Below are positions 47,327 to 56,216 of a stretch of 64,000 bases of DNA, piece by piece. Numbering within the stretch: position 1 is the stretch's first letter; every line of letters begins with the position of its first letter. The stretch lies in assembly GCA_963676515.1 (NCBI GenBank), contig OY781061.1, positions 1 through 64,000 on the forward strand, given 5' to 3'. The notes below the pieces were generated by a model. That model saw only the letters and a program-made list of their open reading frames with translations, had not been told where the DNA came from and did not search any database. Both the position numbers and the translations under genes were made by a program. This DNA is from G963667145 sp963676515 [NCBI: Candidatus Cloacimonadota bacterium] (GTDB taxonomy: Bacteria; Cloacimonadota; Cloacimonadia; G963667145).

Positions 47327-47930
47327 TCAATTTTTGCAACTTTTTGAAGAATTGAAGCTGGCAGGTATCAACAGATGGTTTTTCCCAACTAGCGAAAAGA
47401 AAGATTTTCAGTGCGATTGCCAAGAATGTGCTCTATCCCAAACGAGGACGAATATCGTCTTTGGCGAGGGAGACCCTAACGCTAATTTGTTTATCATCGG
47501 AGAAGCTCCTGGTGCAAAGGAAGATGAGTCTGGTATACCTTTTGTAGGGCAATCTGGGAAACTACTGACCAATATGCTTGCTGCTATAGGCATCGAAAGA
47601 GAAAAGAGCTTCATCTCAAATATTGTAAAATGTCGCCCACCAAACAATCGAGACCCTCTGCCAGAAGAGGTGGAAAGTTGCATCCCTTTATTGTACAAAC
47701 AGCTTGAGCAAATCAATCCTAAGGCATTGCTACTTTTGGGTAAAGTGCCAGCTAAATTTCTTTTGGGACTTACAGATAAAATGGAAGATTTACGCACCAA
47801 AGTTCACTCGTTTAGAGGTTTCCCAACTTTTGTCACTTACCACCCATCGGCTCTTTTGCGTAGAAACTCTTGGAAAAAATTAGCATGGGAAGACTTGCAA
47901 AACTTACAAAAATTTTTAGAAACGGCATAA
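47313..47930 (+). CDS. Uracil-DNA glycosylase, family 4
   Basis: A 205-residue Fe-S uracil-DNA glycosylase that removes uracil from DNA. Motif 1 GEAPGAKEDESGIPFVGQSGKLL, the iron-sulfur cysteines CDCQEC near 33-38 and NIVKCRPPNNRDPLPEEVESC, and motif 2 TYHPSALLRR are those of the family 4 thermostable-type UDG. TTG 47313 is the start. It is in the gmk-rpoZ-dnaB run. Confidence 0.92.
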   Translation: MNPNNQFLQLFEELKLAGINRWFFPTSEKKDFQCDCQECALSQTRTNIVFGEGDPNANLFIIGEAPGAKEDESGIPFVGQSGKLLTNMLAAIGIEREKSFISNIVKCRPPNNRDPLPEEVESCIPLLYKQLEQINPKALLLLGKVPAKFLLGLTDKMEDLRTKVHSFRGFPTFVTYHPSALLRRNSWKKLAWEDLQNLQKFLETA

Positions 47931-47934
47931 AAAA

Positions 47935-49347
47935 ATGGAAGAAAATTCTTTAAAGATATTGCCCCATAACTTGGAGGCAGAAGCTGGCATCCTCTCAGCG
48001 ATGATGATAAATAATCATAATGTCGCGATATCTATCGAAAAATTACGGGAACAAGATTTCTATAAGCAATCTCATCGCACTATTTTTCGAGCTATTCAGG
48101 ATCTTTTTCACGAAAACACCGAAGTAGATATTATCACTATTTCCGAAAAGCTGAAAAACATGGCAAAGCTGGTATCTGTAGGTGGCATCTCTTTTCTAAA
48201 TCAACTCTCCGATGTGGTACTCAGTGGTGGAAATCTCCCTTATCACACCAAAATTGTTTTACAAAAATCAATGCTTCGTCAGCTGATAAACGCTTCTAAC
48301 ACAATCTTGGAAAAATGTTACGCAGACGACCAATCTATTGACAAAATTGTCGAACAGGCAGAAGCTCTGATATTTAAAGTGGCTGATGACAAGATAGGAC
48401 AAGGGCTGAGAAGTGCCGAGTCTTATCTAGACGGCGTAGTAGAGATGATAAACGAAAAAGCTAACACAGACGGCTCTCTTTCTGGTATCAGTTCTGGTTT
48501 TCACGATATAGATGAGCTCACGGGTGGTTTTAGCAAAGGACAACTTCTAATTTTGGCGGCAAGACCAGCTATGGGAAAAACTTCGCTTGCCCTGAACTTT
48601 GCACACAATGCAGCCGTGCTAGACGGCAAGAAAGTTGCTATATTTAGTATGGAGATGGAGGGGGAAGAGTTACTGATGAGAATGCTCTCTGGACCTGCCG
48701 ATGTGGATGTGGAGTGCATGACCAGAGGAAAAGGATTGAATCCCAACAAACTGCGTGCTATCTCTCAAGCTGCGATGATCTTGTCGGAGGCATCTTTATA
48801 TATCGACGACAGCGGCTCTAACACCATCAACTCTATCAAATCTAAGGTGATGCGTTTAAAAGCACAATTAGAGGGTTTGGACATAGTGATAATCGATTAC
48901 TTACAGCTGATGAACTCTCACTCTAAGGAAGCTAGACACCAGCAGATTTCGGATATTTCCAGAGGGCTAAAAATTATGGCAAAAGATTTAAATATCAATA
49001 TAATAGCTCTCTCGCAGCTCAACCGTGGTGTAGAAAATAGAGATAACAAAAGACCATTACTCTCGGATTTGAGAGAGTCTGGCTCTATCGAACAAGATGC
49101 CGATCAAGTTTTATTTATCTATCGAGACGACTACTACCATCCTACCTCGGAGCATCCAGGAACTGCAGAGATAATAGTGTCTAAAAATAGGCACGGCTCG
49201 GTGGGTTTCAAGAGGCTAAAATTCGAGGGACACAAAACCAGATTTATGCCTTACGACGATATCCACAGGCAGTTTGACGATTTTGACAACTCTTTGCCTC
49301 CTTCAGATGTTGACGATATGGAATCTGATTTGGATAATGATTTTTAA
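47935..49347 (+). CDS. dnaB: Replicative DNA helicase
   Basis: A 470-residue RecA-fold hexameric helicase unwinding DNA at the fork. The N-terminal domain starts LPHNLEAEAGILSAMM and includes DFYKQSHRTIFRAI; the linker leads to the RecA core with SGFHDIDELTGGFSKGQL, Walker A AARPAMGKTSLALN, FSMEMEGEELLMRMLS, Walker B DIVIIDYLQLM, and SQLNRGVENR...LSDLRESGSIEQDAD. The C terminus is acidic (DVDDMESDLDNDF). No intein. DnaG primase, its partner, is encoded at 60325. Confidence 0.97.
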   Translation: MEENSLKILPHNLEAEAGILSAMMINNHNVAISIEKLREQDFYKQSHRTIFRAIQDLFHENTEVDIITISEKLKNMAKLVSVGGISFLNQLSDVVLSGGNLPYHTKIVLQKSMLRQLINASNTILEKCYADDQSIDKIVEQAEALIFKVADDKIGQGLRSAESYLDGVVEMINEKANTDGSLSGISSGFHDIDELTGGFSKGQLLILAARPAMGKTSLALNFAHNAAVLDGKKVAIFSMEMEGEELLMRMLSGPADVDVECMTRGKGLNPNKLRAISQAAMILSEASLYIDDSGSNTINSIKSKVMRLKAQLEGLDIVIIDYLQLMNSHSKEARHQQISDISRGLKIMAKDLNINIIALSQLNRGVENRDNKRPLLSDLRESGSIEQDADQVLFIYRDDYYHPTSEHPGTAEIIVSKNRHGSVGFKRLKFEGHKTRFMPYDDIHRQFDDFDNSLPPSDVDDMESDLDNDF

Positions 49348-49365
49348 TTAGTTTTACGACTGACG

Positions 49366-50124
49366 ATGAAAAAGTTATACTCTTATTTATACTGTTTTGG
49401 AGAGTTTACTCTTTTTTTTCGAGATTTTTTGCAATCTTTACACTCTCTTATTTTTCGCAGATACCAAATCTTAAAGCAAATGAAATCTGTTGGCTACGAC
49501 TCTTTTTTCTTGATCGTCATCACTTCCGCTTTTACAGGTCTTGTTACTGCAGTACAAACCATTTACCAGACAGCTGGGCTTGCCCCAAAAGGGATGATCG
49601 GCATCTTCATCGAAAAAACGACTCTCACCGAATTAGCACCAGCACTAACAGCCCTAGTGCTAAGTGGAAAAATCGGAGCGTCCATAGCCGCAGAGATAGG
49701 CACGATGAAAATCTCCGAGCAGTTGGACGCGCTAGATAGCATGGCTATAAGTCCTGTCGATTACATTTACATGCCCAAAATTGTTGCTGGAGCTATTATG
49801 CTCCCGATTTTAACCATAATTTCAGATTTTGTCAGCATTTTCTCCGCTTTCCTTTTGTCTTATTATAAGCACAATATCGATTTCTACACCTTTTTTGAAG
49901 GTATGCGTAATAACTTTTTACCTTCCGACTTGTGGGGAGGCTTGGTCAAGGCTTTCTTCTTTGGTATCACGATCACCAGTATTGGTTGTTTTGTAGGCAG
50001 TAGAGCCAAAGGCGGGGCAGAAGGCGTAGGCGTGGTCTCCACCACTGCTGTGGTTTATTCTAGCATCACCATCTTGATTATGGATTTCGTCGTGGCATCT
50101 GTGATGTTTGGAGGAATAAGTTGA
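49366..50124 (+). CDS. mlaE: MlaE-type ABC permease (phospholipid transport)
   Basis: A 252-residue polytopic permease of the MlaE/YrbE family. Conserved parts: GYDSFFLIVITSAFTGLVTAVQ, LTELAPALTALVLSGKIGASIAAEIGTMKISEQLDAL with the central conserved Glu-Leu-Asp-Ala motif, and GGAEGVGVVSTTAVVYSSI at the C terminus. About five membrane segments. It should pair with the ATPase at 33346; the MCE component is not visible here. The next gene's TTG start overlaps its stop. Confidence 0.92.
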   Translation: MKKLYSYLYCFGEFTLFFRDFLQSLHSLIFRRYQILKQMKSVGYDSFFLIVITSAFTGLVTAVQTIYQTAGLAPKGMIGIFIEKTTLTELAPALTALVLSGKIGASIAAEIGTMKISEQLDALDSMAISPVDYIYMPKIVAGAIMLPILTIISDFVSIFSAFLLSYYKHNIDFYTFFEGMRNNFLPSDLWGGLVKAFFFGITITSIGCFVGSRAKGGAEGVGVVSTTAVVYSSITILIMDFVVASVMFGGIS

Positions 50125-51113
50125 AAAAAATAGCGATCGCTTTTATTTTAATTTTTGCTTTTGGTTGTAAAAAAAATGCTAGAAGCAGCGACACTTCAAG
50201 CGACAATCCAGGCTTAAAAATAGGAATCACCCGCAACTTAAATGGTGAGTGGTTTCCAAAAAACATAAAAGATTCCCTCGAAACGGCTTTACAACACAGA
50301 TTGGAGTTTGTTTATTTTGATGGTATAGGTAATCTTCTTGAGAACGAAGATAGCTTAGATTTAGCTATTGGTATAGACAAATCTTTTTTGAGACAAGCAA
50401 TTGTAAGTAAAAAATTTAGCAAGTACAAGAGTAACGCTTTAAATAAAATCAAGGAAAATATTAATTTTAATAAAAGTTGTTATTTTACGCCCATTTTTTA
50501 CGATTTTGTCTGTATCTTGGCGGATACAATTCAGATAAAGGCAATCCCTCTCACCTTGGGCAAGTTTCAAGAAGATTTCTACAATGACCAATTAGTGTTT
50601 ACCAACCCAAAAGTTTTTGCATACAGCAGAATGTTTTATGTAAAGACTTTGGCTAGATTTACCCAAAACGGACACCGACAATTTTGGGGTAGTATCAAGA
50701 ACAAAGTTCGTGCTATAGTTTCTAATCCTGCTTACGGACTTAGAATGATCAAAGCCCAAGAAGCAGCTTTTTGGATAGGAGGAGTGAGCTATTGTGTACA
50801 TTATCCTCGCTTGCAACCGATATTGTTGGCAGATTTATCTATCAGAGATGTTTTTGGCGTTGGTATTTATAAAAATTCAGGCAAAATAGAAGTTGCCAAG
50901 AAATTTATCGATCTGCTACTATCAGACCAAATTCAGGAGATCTTCACAAACCAACTGGCAGTTTATCCCGTAATAAAGGATGTAGCCTCAAACCCAAAAT
51001 TACCTGCAGAAAATTTTGTAGACGAATCGAAAGACGCAATAAAAAGTGGTTATATCGATTGGCGTTCCAAACTTTATTTGGATAAACACCACGATTTATT
51101 TGAAAATTTGTAA
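50121..51113 (+). CDS. Exported solute-binding lipoprotein (ABC-type, family unclear)
   Basis: A 330-residue predicted lipoprotein: the signal peptide ends FAFGC (Cys near 16). The body resembles a periplasmic-binding-protein fold of the Fe3+/thiamine/spermidine type: LKIGITRNLNGEW strand start, LGKFQEDFYNDQLVFTNPKVFAYSRM, GGVSYCVHYPRL, and a C-terminal IEVAKKFIDLLLSDQIQEIFTNQLAVYPV helix typical of the class. No ABC permease or ATPase of that class is adjacent; the neighbour is mlaE. The ligand is unknown. TTG 50121 follows GGAGGAAT. Confidence 0.7.
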   Translation: MKKIAIAFILIFAFGCKKNARSSDTSSDNPGLKIGITRNLNGEWFPKNIKDSLETALQHRLEFVYFDGIGNLLENEDSLDLAIGIDKSFLRQAIVSKKFSKYKSNALNKIKENINFNKSCYFTPIFYDFVCILADTIQIKAIPLTLGKFQEDFYNDQLVFTNPKVFAYSRMFYVKTLARFTQNGHRQFWGSIKNKVRAIVSNPAYGLRMIKAQEAAFWIGGVSYCVHYPRLQPILLADLSIRDVFGVGIYKNSGKIEVAKKFIDLLLSDQIQEIFTNQLAVYPVIKDVASNPKLPAENFVDESKDAIKSGYIDWRSKLYLDKHHDLFENL

Positions 51114-51125
51114 AGGAGAATTGCG

Positions 51126-51440
51126 ATGAACAAAAATATGAATAAGATGTTAAAACAAGCTCAAAAGATGCAAAAAGAGCTCTTGAAAGCACAAGAAGAA
51201 ACCAAAAATCTTTCTGTTACTACCACTAGCGGTGGGGGAATGGTAGAGGTGAGTATGAATGGGAATTTCGATCTTACAAACCTAAAAATAGACCCCGAAG
51301 CGGTTGATCCCAGCGATGTGGAAATGCTACAAGATATGATAATCTCGGCTATCAAAGATGCCAAGGCTCAGTTGGAAAGCAAAAATCAAGAAAGTATGGG
51401 TGCTATCACTGGTGGGATGAAAATCCCAGGATTAGTTTAA
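51126..51440 (+). CDS. YbaB/EbfC nucleoid-associated protein
   Basis: A 104-residue protein. Long N-terminal helices (MNKMLKQAQKMQKELLKAQEE) are followed by TTTSGGGMVEVSMNGNFDLTNLKIDPEAVDPSDVEMLQDMIISAIKDA, which is the YbaB fold. It binds DNA as a dimer. In many genomes it neighbours dnaX and recR; here it lies between two exported-protein genes. AAGGAG precedes the ATG. Confidence 0.93.
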   Translation: MNKNMNKMLKQAQKMQKELLKAQEETKNLSVTTTSGGGMVEVSMNGNFDLTNLKIDPEAVDPSDVEMLQDMIISAIKDAKAQLESKNQESMGAITGGMKIPGLV

Positions 51441-51454
51441 AATAGGAGAAAAAG

Positions 51455-52420
51455 ATGAAACTTTTTAAGATTTTACTATTTGTTTTAGTTTTTGCCCTCG
51501 GTTGCCAAGAGTCTTCAACAACAGAAATACCGATGAACACGATGGGGTTTAGTTTTCGCATTCCTTCTCAATGGGAGAAAAGCGACGATATATTCGCTGT
51601 GCCTATCTTTAATGAAAAAAGCTTGGACTTTTCTTTCTATTTTCTGACCGATCAAGCGAAAAAAGAGAAAAATACTTTGGAAGCTAATAACAACATCAAC
51701 ACCCAAACAGTGTCAGCAATTTGCAATAAATCTTATAAGTTATTCAAAATTTCAGTTTTTAATAAAGATAGTTTCGATGGGAAAATAGAGTCTAGCATAG
51801 GTTGGGAAACATCAAGTGAAGCTGGGGAAAATGAAAAATTTTTATTCTATTTCGCTGCTGGAGAAAAACCGACTAACATTGAGGGAAAGTACAGCGAAAA
51901 ATATGAAATGTATTTATCTCAAAGTAGAAAGGTCAAAAAAACTTTAAAAACATTTGCTCCTCAAGAACCAAAACAAGCTACTAGCAGTTCCCAAGGGCTA
52001 ACAGGAAAGCTAGAGTTTTCAGCTAGCGACCTAGATGGAAACAGTCATAGCTCACAATCTCTTTTTGCAAGAAATAAATATACGATGATAAATATCTGGG
52101 GGACATACTGTGGACCTTGCCTAAACGAGATGCCCGAATTAGCTAGAATGGATAAAGAAACCAAAGGGTTAGGCGTGATCGGGATAGTTATCGATGCCGA
52201 TGGAAACAAAGAAACTGCCAAGCAAATTTTGCATAAGTCAAAAGCTGAATTTGTCAACCTTGTGCCCAATCCAGAAATTGAAAAAAAAATACTTGCAAGC
52301 GTTTCTGCTATACCAACTTCTTTTTTCGTAAACCAAGAAGGGGAAATAGTTAGCCCGGTGATCGTAGGAGCGGATTTAAAAGCCTACCAACAAAATATCG
52401 AAAAGTTATTGAAACAATAA
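51455..52420 (+). CDS. Lipoprotein with C-terminal TlpA/ResA-type thioredoxin domain
   Basis: A 321-residue exported protein. The signal ends FALGCQES (lipobox, Cys near 17). Residues 20-170 are an unassigned domain with beta-rich segments (NTMGFSFRIPSQWEK). A Ser/Gln-rich linker near 170-180 precedes the thioredoxin fold from about 185: FSASDLDGNSHSSQSL, NIWGTYCGPCLNEMPEL with the redox Cys219 and Cys222, GIVIDADGN, and a cis-Pro loop AIPTSFFV. It probably reduces or oxidises thiols on the periplasmic side. First gene of a three-gene redox set. Confidence 0.9.
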   Translation: MKLFKILLFVLVFALGCQESSTTEIPMNTMGFSFRIPSQWEKSDDIFAVPIFNEKSLDFSFYFLTDQAKKEKNTLEANNNINTQTVSAICNKSYKLFKISVFNKDSFDGKIESSIGWETSSEAGENEKFLFYFAAGEKPTNIEGKYSEKYEMYLSQSRKVKKTLKTFAPQEPKQATSSSQGLTGKLEFSASDLDGNSHSSQSLFARNKYTMINIWGTYCGPCLNEMPELARMDKETKGLGVIGIVIDADGNKETAKQILHKSKAEFVNLVPNPEIEKKILASVSAIPTSFFVNQEGEIVSPVIVGADLKAYQQNIEKLLKQ

Positions 52421-52549
52421 ATGAAGAAAAGTTTTTCTTGTTTGTTACTCGCCTGCTTGTTGATTGTTTTGGGACTTTTTCGAAATGAGTACAAAATAAT
52501 ATTTATAAAAGCCATAAACATCTGTTTGGAGTGCATTGGTGTCGGCTAA
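52421..52549 (+). CDS. 42-residue CXXC membrane peptide
   Basis: A 42-residue protein: one membrane helix (CLLLACLLIVLGLF) and the C-terminal INICLECIGVG with a CLEC (CXXC) motif. It matches my recollection of the CD1871A-type CXXC family, which has the same C-terminal CLECIG sequence and the same neighbours. ATG 52421 directly follows the TlpA-like stop; the next gene begins inside its last codons. Below most gene-calling length limits; function not established. Confidence 0.75.
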   Translation: MKKSFSCLLLACLLIVLGLFRNEYKIIFIKAINICLECIGVG

Positions 52550-53393
52550 AAGAAGTATTATTCAGACAGTTTTTGCTTTTTTGCACAATTTATACTTGGT
52601 TGGATTTTGGCAAGGCTCTCTTTATAGAGGCAATTTCAAAAAAATCTGTGTGCCAGGTTTAAACTGCTACAGTTGTCCTGGAGCTACAGGCTCTTGTCCT
52701 ATAGGGGCTTTTCAGTCCGTAGTAACTGGAGTAAAATACCATTTTAGCTTTTATGCTACCGGTTTTATTTTACTTTTTGGATCTATCGCTGGTCGATTTA
52801 TTTGTGGCTGGATTTGTCCATTTGGGCTCTATCAAGATTTACTTTATAAGATTCCAACCTTGAAAAAAAAACTATACAAACCTTTGCTTTGGGGAAAATA
52901 TTTCGTATTCTTGGTTTTTGTCTTAATTTTACCAATCTTCTTATCTAACGAATTCAGCATCGGCAATCCAGCTTTTTGCAAGTTGATTTGTCCTGCGGGA
53001 TTTTTGGAAGCTGGCGTTCCAGCATTATTTATCTTCCCATCACTACAAGGTTTAATCGGTACTTTATTTTATATCAAACTAACTTTCTTCTTACTTTTCA
53101 CCACTACTAGCACCATTTATTATCGCTTTTTTTGTAGAGCGATTTGCCCGCTAGGAGCCCTCTACTCTTTCAGTAATCGCTTTTCTTTTTTACAAATCAG
53201 TTTTGATAAAAATTCATGCATTAATTGTGGTAAATGTGAAAAAATTTGTAAGATGGAAATAGAGATAAGAAAGAATCAACAAAATTTAGAATGCATTCGT
53301 TGTGGTGATTGTATCCATATTTGCCCAACGAACGCTTTGCGTTTTGGAAGTGTTTTTTGCCAAAATATAACTAAAGCTAACAGAACCAAATAA
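52539..53393 (+). CDS. NapH/YccM-like membrane 4Fe-4S protein
   Basis: A 284-residue polytopic iron-sulfur protein. Cysteine groups: CVPGLNCYSCPGATGSCP near the N terminus, CGWICPFG, CKLICPAG, CRAICPLG, and two C-terminal 4Fe-4S clusters CINCGKCEKICKM and CIRCGDCIHICPTNA. About four membrane segments carry it. The pattern is that of NapH/CcoG-like electron carriers moving electrons across the membrane. GTG 52539 is chosen because GGAG lies 7 nt upstream (TTG 52536 is an alternative); both start within the CXXC peptide gene. No clear terminator follows. Confidence 0.88.
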   Translation: MSAKRSIIQTVFAFLHNLYLVGFWQGSLYRGNFKKICVPGLNCYSCPGATGSCPIGAFQSVVTGVKYHFSFYATGFILLFGSIAGRFICGWICPFGLYQDLLYKIPTLKKKLYKPLLWGKYFVFLVFVLILPIFLSNEFSIGNPAFCKLICPAGFLEAGVPALFIFPSLQGLIGTLFYIKLTFFLLFTTTSTIYYRFFCRAICPLGALYSFSNRFSFLQISFDKNSCINCGKCEKICKMEIEIRKNQQNLECIRCGDCIHICPTNALRFGSVFCQNITKANRTK

Positions 53394-53477
53394 GTAAGCG
53401 ATTTGTCTTGACTTTTGCAAGTATAAAAAAAGATTCGCTATCAAGATTAAGATTTTAAAAAAGGGAATTATAGAGAT

Positions 53478-55559
53478 ATGAACTTAGAAAAGACTAGGAA
53501 TATAGGAATTAGTGCACACATCGATTCGGGTAAAACTACTCTTACGGAAAGAATTTTATTTTATTGCAACAAAATACACAAAATATCTGAAGTAAGAGGA
53601 AAAGACGGTGTTGGTGCCAAAATGGACTCTATGGAATTGGAAAAAGAAAGAGGCATTACCATAGCGTCGGCTGCTACTTATGTAAATTGGGGCAAAACAG
53701 ATATTAACATCATTGATACACCTGGTCATGTTGATTTTACTGTAGAGGTGGAAAACGCCCTGAGAGTGTTGGATGGTGCTGTGCTAGTACTGTGTGGTGT
53801 CGGCGGTGTGCAATCACAATCTTTTACCGTAGATAGGCAATTGTCCCGTAATAATGTCCCTAACCTAGCTTTTATCAACAAATTAGACAGAACTGGTGCT
53901 AACCCTTTTAGAGTTACAGAGATGCTTTGCGAAAAGCTGGGTAGAAACGCTGTAATGATGCAGATTCCCATCGGCAAAGAGGATGGCTTTCTAGGAGTTG
54001 TAGATTTAGTGGAAATGAAAGCTGTTTATTTTGACGGAGATAACGGTGAAGAGTTACGCTACGAAGAAATTCCCGCTGATCTAAAAGATCAAGCTGACGA
54101 GTTTCGCGAAAAGTTACTAGATGAACTTTCTATGATAGACGACGAACTTGCTGAAGCTATTTTGGAAAGCAAAGAAACTCCCGAATTGATCAAGAAAGTT
54201 GTCAGAGCTGGTGTTATTGAAAATAAAATTACGCCTGTTTTTATGGGTTCTGCCTTTAAAAATAAAGGGGTTCAGCCACTTTTGGATGCCGTAGAAGCTT
54301 ATCTTCCAAATCCTACTGAAATAGAAAACGAAGGTTTTGACGCTGATAACGACGACGCTCCTGTGATAATGAGTATGAAAGATACTGATCCAGTTGTAGC
54401 TTACGCATTCAAATTAGAAAACCAACAATACGGACAATTGACCTATATTCGCCTTTATCAAGGTTCTATCAAAAAAGGCGATGAGTTGGTAAACAGCCGT
54501 ACTAGAAGAAAAGTTAAAATTGGTCGTCTTGCCAAGATGCACTCAGACGAAATGGTGGAACTTTCTGAATTGAAAGCTGGTGATATTGGGGCTATTTTCG
54601 GTATCGATTGTGCACTGGGAGATACTTTTACAGAGTCGTCGATCCATTACCATCTTCGCTCTTCGCACATCCCAGAACCTATTATTTCACTATCTATCAA
54701 GCCAAAAGACAACAAATCACAAACCAATATGGCTAAAGCTTTGAATAGATTTACCAAAGAAGATTTGACTTTTAAATCTTATCTGGACGAAGAAACATCG
54801 GAGACTATTATCCAAGGAATTGGTGAATTGCATCTGGATGTTTACATCGAAAGAATGAAGCGAGAGTACAATGTTGATTTGGAAGTAGGTAAGCCTCAAG
54901 TGGCTTATCGTGAGACAATTACCAAAGAGATTCCTTTTGAATATATTCACAAAAAGCAGTCAGGTGGTCGTGGGCAATATGCTAAGATTATGGGGATTTT
55001 GTCTCCTAGTGGCTCAGACGATAATGAGTTTATGACTGATATCAAAGGTGGCTCTATTCCTTCCAACTATTTCCCTGGATGTGAAAAAGGGTTTGGCTTG
55101 ATGATGGCAGAAGGTTATCATACAGGCTTCCCTGCTGTAGGGATAAAGATGATTATCAACGATGGAGATTTTCACCCTGTGGACTCATCACAACTGGCTT
55201 TTGAGCTTGCAACCAAAGCTTGTATCCGAGAAAACTACAAAAAAGCCGTCCCTGCTATCTTGGAGCCGATGATGAAGATTTCTATTGATGTGCCAGCCGA
55301 GTTTCGTGGAGCGGTACTTACCAGCATTAATCAAAGAAGAGGTACAGTCTTGGAAACCAGAGATGAAGAGCACTTAGCTATTGTTAGCGGAGAGATTCCT
55401 CTATCTGAAATTTTTGGCTACGGTACAGCTTTAAGATCTAATACCCAAGGAAAAGCCGAGCTTTCTATCGAGTTTGATCGCTATGAAAGAGTGCCAAGAA
55501 ACTTGGAAGAAGATATTTTGGCTGAGATCCAAAAAACCAGAGAAGAAAGAAAAAAGTAA
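53478..55559 (+). CDS. fusA: Elongation factor G, mitochondrial EFG1-like type
   Basis: A 693-residue translational GTPase moving tRNA and mRNA through the ribosome. G1 AHIDSGKTT near 13, switch I/G2 [20 protein letters not shown] then [11 protein letters not shown]3 DTPGH, G4 NKLD. Domains II-V follow in normal order, ending [15 protein letters not shown]. The switch I segment and [14 protein letters not shown] match human mitochondrial GFM1 and bacterial spdEFG1 more than classic FusA (which has ...GATTMDWMEQEQERGITI). Such EF-Gs are translocation specialists paired with a separate EFG2 for recycling. A TTGACT near 53407 suggests its own promoter. Confidence 0.93.
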   Translation: MNLEKTRNIGISAHIDSGKTTLTERILFYCNKIHKISEVRGKDGVGAKMDSMELEKERGITIASAATYVNWGKTDINIIDTPGHVDFTVEVENALRVLDGAVLVLCGVGGVQSQSFTVDRQLSRNNVPNLAFINKLDRTGANPFRVTEMLCEKLGRNAVMMQIPIGKEDGFLGVVDLVEMKAVYFDGDNGEELRYEEIPADLKDQADEFREKLLDELSMIDDELAEAILESKETPELIKKVVRAGVIENKITPVFMGSAFKNKGVQPLLDAVEAYLPNPTEIENEGFDADNDDAPVIMSMKDTDPVVAYAFKLENQQYGQLTYIRLYQGSIKKGDELVNSRTRRKVKIGRLAKMHSDEMVELSELKAGDIGAIFGIDCALGDTFTESSIHYHLRSSHIPEPIISLSIKPKDNKSQTNMAKALNRFTKEDLTFKSYLDEETSETIIQGIGELHLDVYIERMKREYNVDLEVGKPQVAYRETITKEIPFEYIHKKQSGGRGQYAKIMGILSPSGSDDNEFMTDIKGGSIPSNYFPGCEKGFGLMMAEGYHTGFPAVGIKMIINDGDFHPVDSSQLAFELATKACIRENYKKAVPAILEPMMKISIDVPAEFRGAVLTSINQRRGTVLETRDEEHLAIVSGEIPLSEIFGYGTALRSNTQGKAELSIEFDRYERVPRNLEEDILAEIQKTREERKK

Positions 55560-55578
55560 TTTAAACAAAATAGTAACA

Positions 55579-55617
55579 AAGTTTTCTTACTTTTGAAAAG
55601 TAGGGAAACTTTTTTTT
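55579..55617 (+). terminator. Rho-independent terminator after fusA
   Basis: AAGTTTTCTTAC and GTAGGGAAACTT pair over the loop (one G-T and one mismatch), followed by eight T. The complementary A-tract also lets it act for the minus-strand operon that ends at 55644. Confidence 0.8.
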
Positions 55618-55643
55618 ATGAAAACAAAATGTAAAATTTTTAT

Positions 55644-56177
55644 CTAATTACCAAATTGCTTATGTAACTCTCGCAACTTTTCTAACTGCTCCTGAGCGTA
55701 TGAACGAATCTTAGCCTCAACCTCGGGGAAACTCCTTTTGTAATAGATATTGCTTTTACTAAAAAAAAGATCTGCGTAAGTTATTATTTTTTCTGATAGG
55801 GTAGAAGGACACATATCTTCGGCAGGTAAAGGTAGTTTATTTCTCAAAATAATTTCTTGGGTAAGTCCAACACCGATGTGATTACGACACACAGCCGCAT
55901 GAAGAGGATAACCCAAATTTTGCAAAATCTCCTCACCCAAAAGTCCATGCTGAATATAGGGCGGTTTGTTTTGGGAATTGTCTTTATCCATACTTACTTT
56001 GCCGATGCCTATATCGTGCAATAAGGCAGCTTCTTCAATAAATTTTTTCGTCTCTTGATTTAAGCCCAATCTCTCGGCTATTTGCAAAGAAAACTGAGCA
56101 ACCAAAACAGAATGAACGAAAAAAACTTTCCACAAATTTGGCTGGATGTAAAAAGTGGCTATTTGGATTGGATTCAT
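55644..56177 (-). CDS. HD-domain phosphohydrolase-like protein
   Basis: A 177-residue single-domain HD protein: VHSVLVAQFSLQIAERLG, the metal-binding LLHDIGIGK (HD pair near 54), QHGLLGEEIL, CRNHIGVGL, and the final Asp in ITYADLFFSK. It probably hydrolyses a phosphorylated nucleotide or similar; the substrate cannot be told. It is the last gene of the minus-strand run, 39 bp after lysA. Confidence 0.85.
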   Translation of the reverse strand: MNPIQIATFYIQPNLWKVFFVHSVLVAQFSLQIAERLGLNQETKKFIEEAALLHDIGIGKVSMDKDNSQNKPPYIQHGLLGEEILQNLGYPLHAAVCRNHIGVGLTQEIILRNKLPLPAEDMCPSTLSEKIITYADLFFSKSNIYYKRSFPEVEAKIRSYAQEQLEKLRELHKQFGN

Positions 56178-56216
56178 TTGTACCTCTCCGCTAAGATTTT
56201 GAATTATAGCTGGTTA

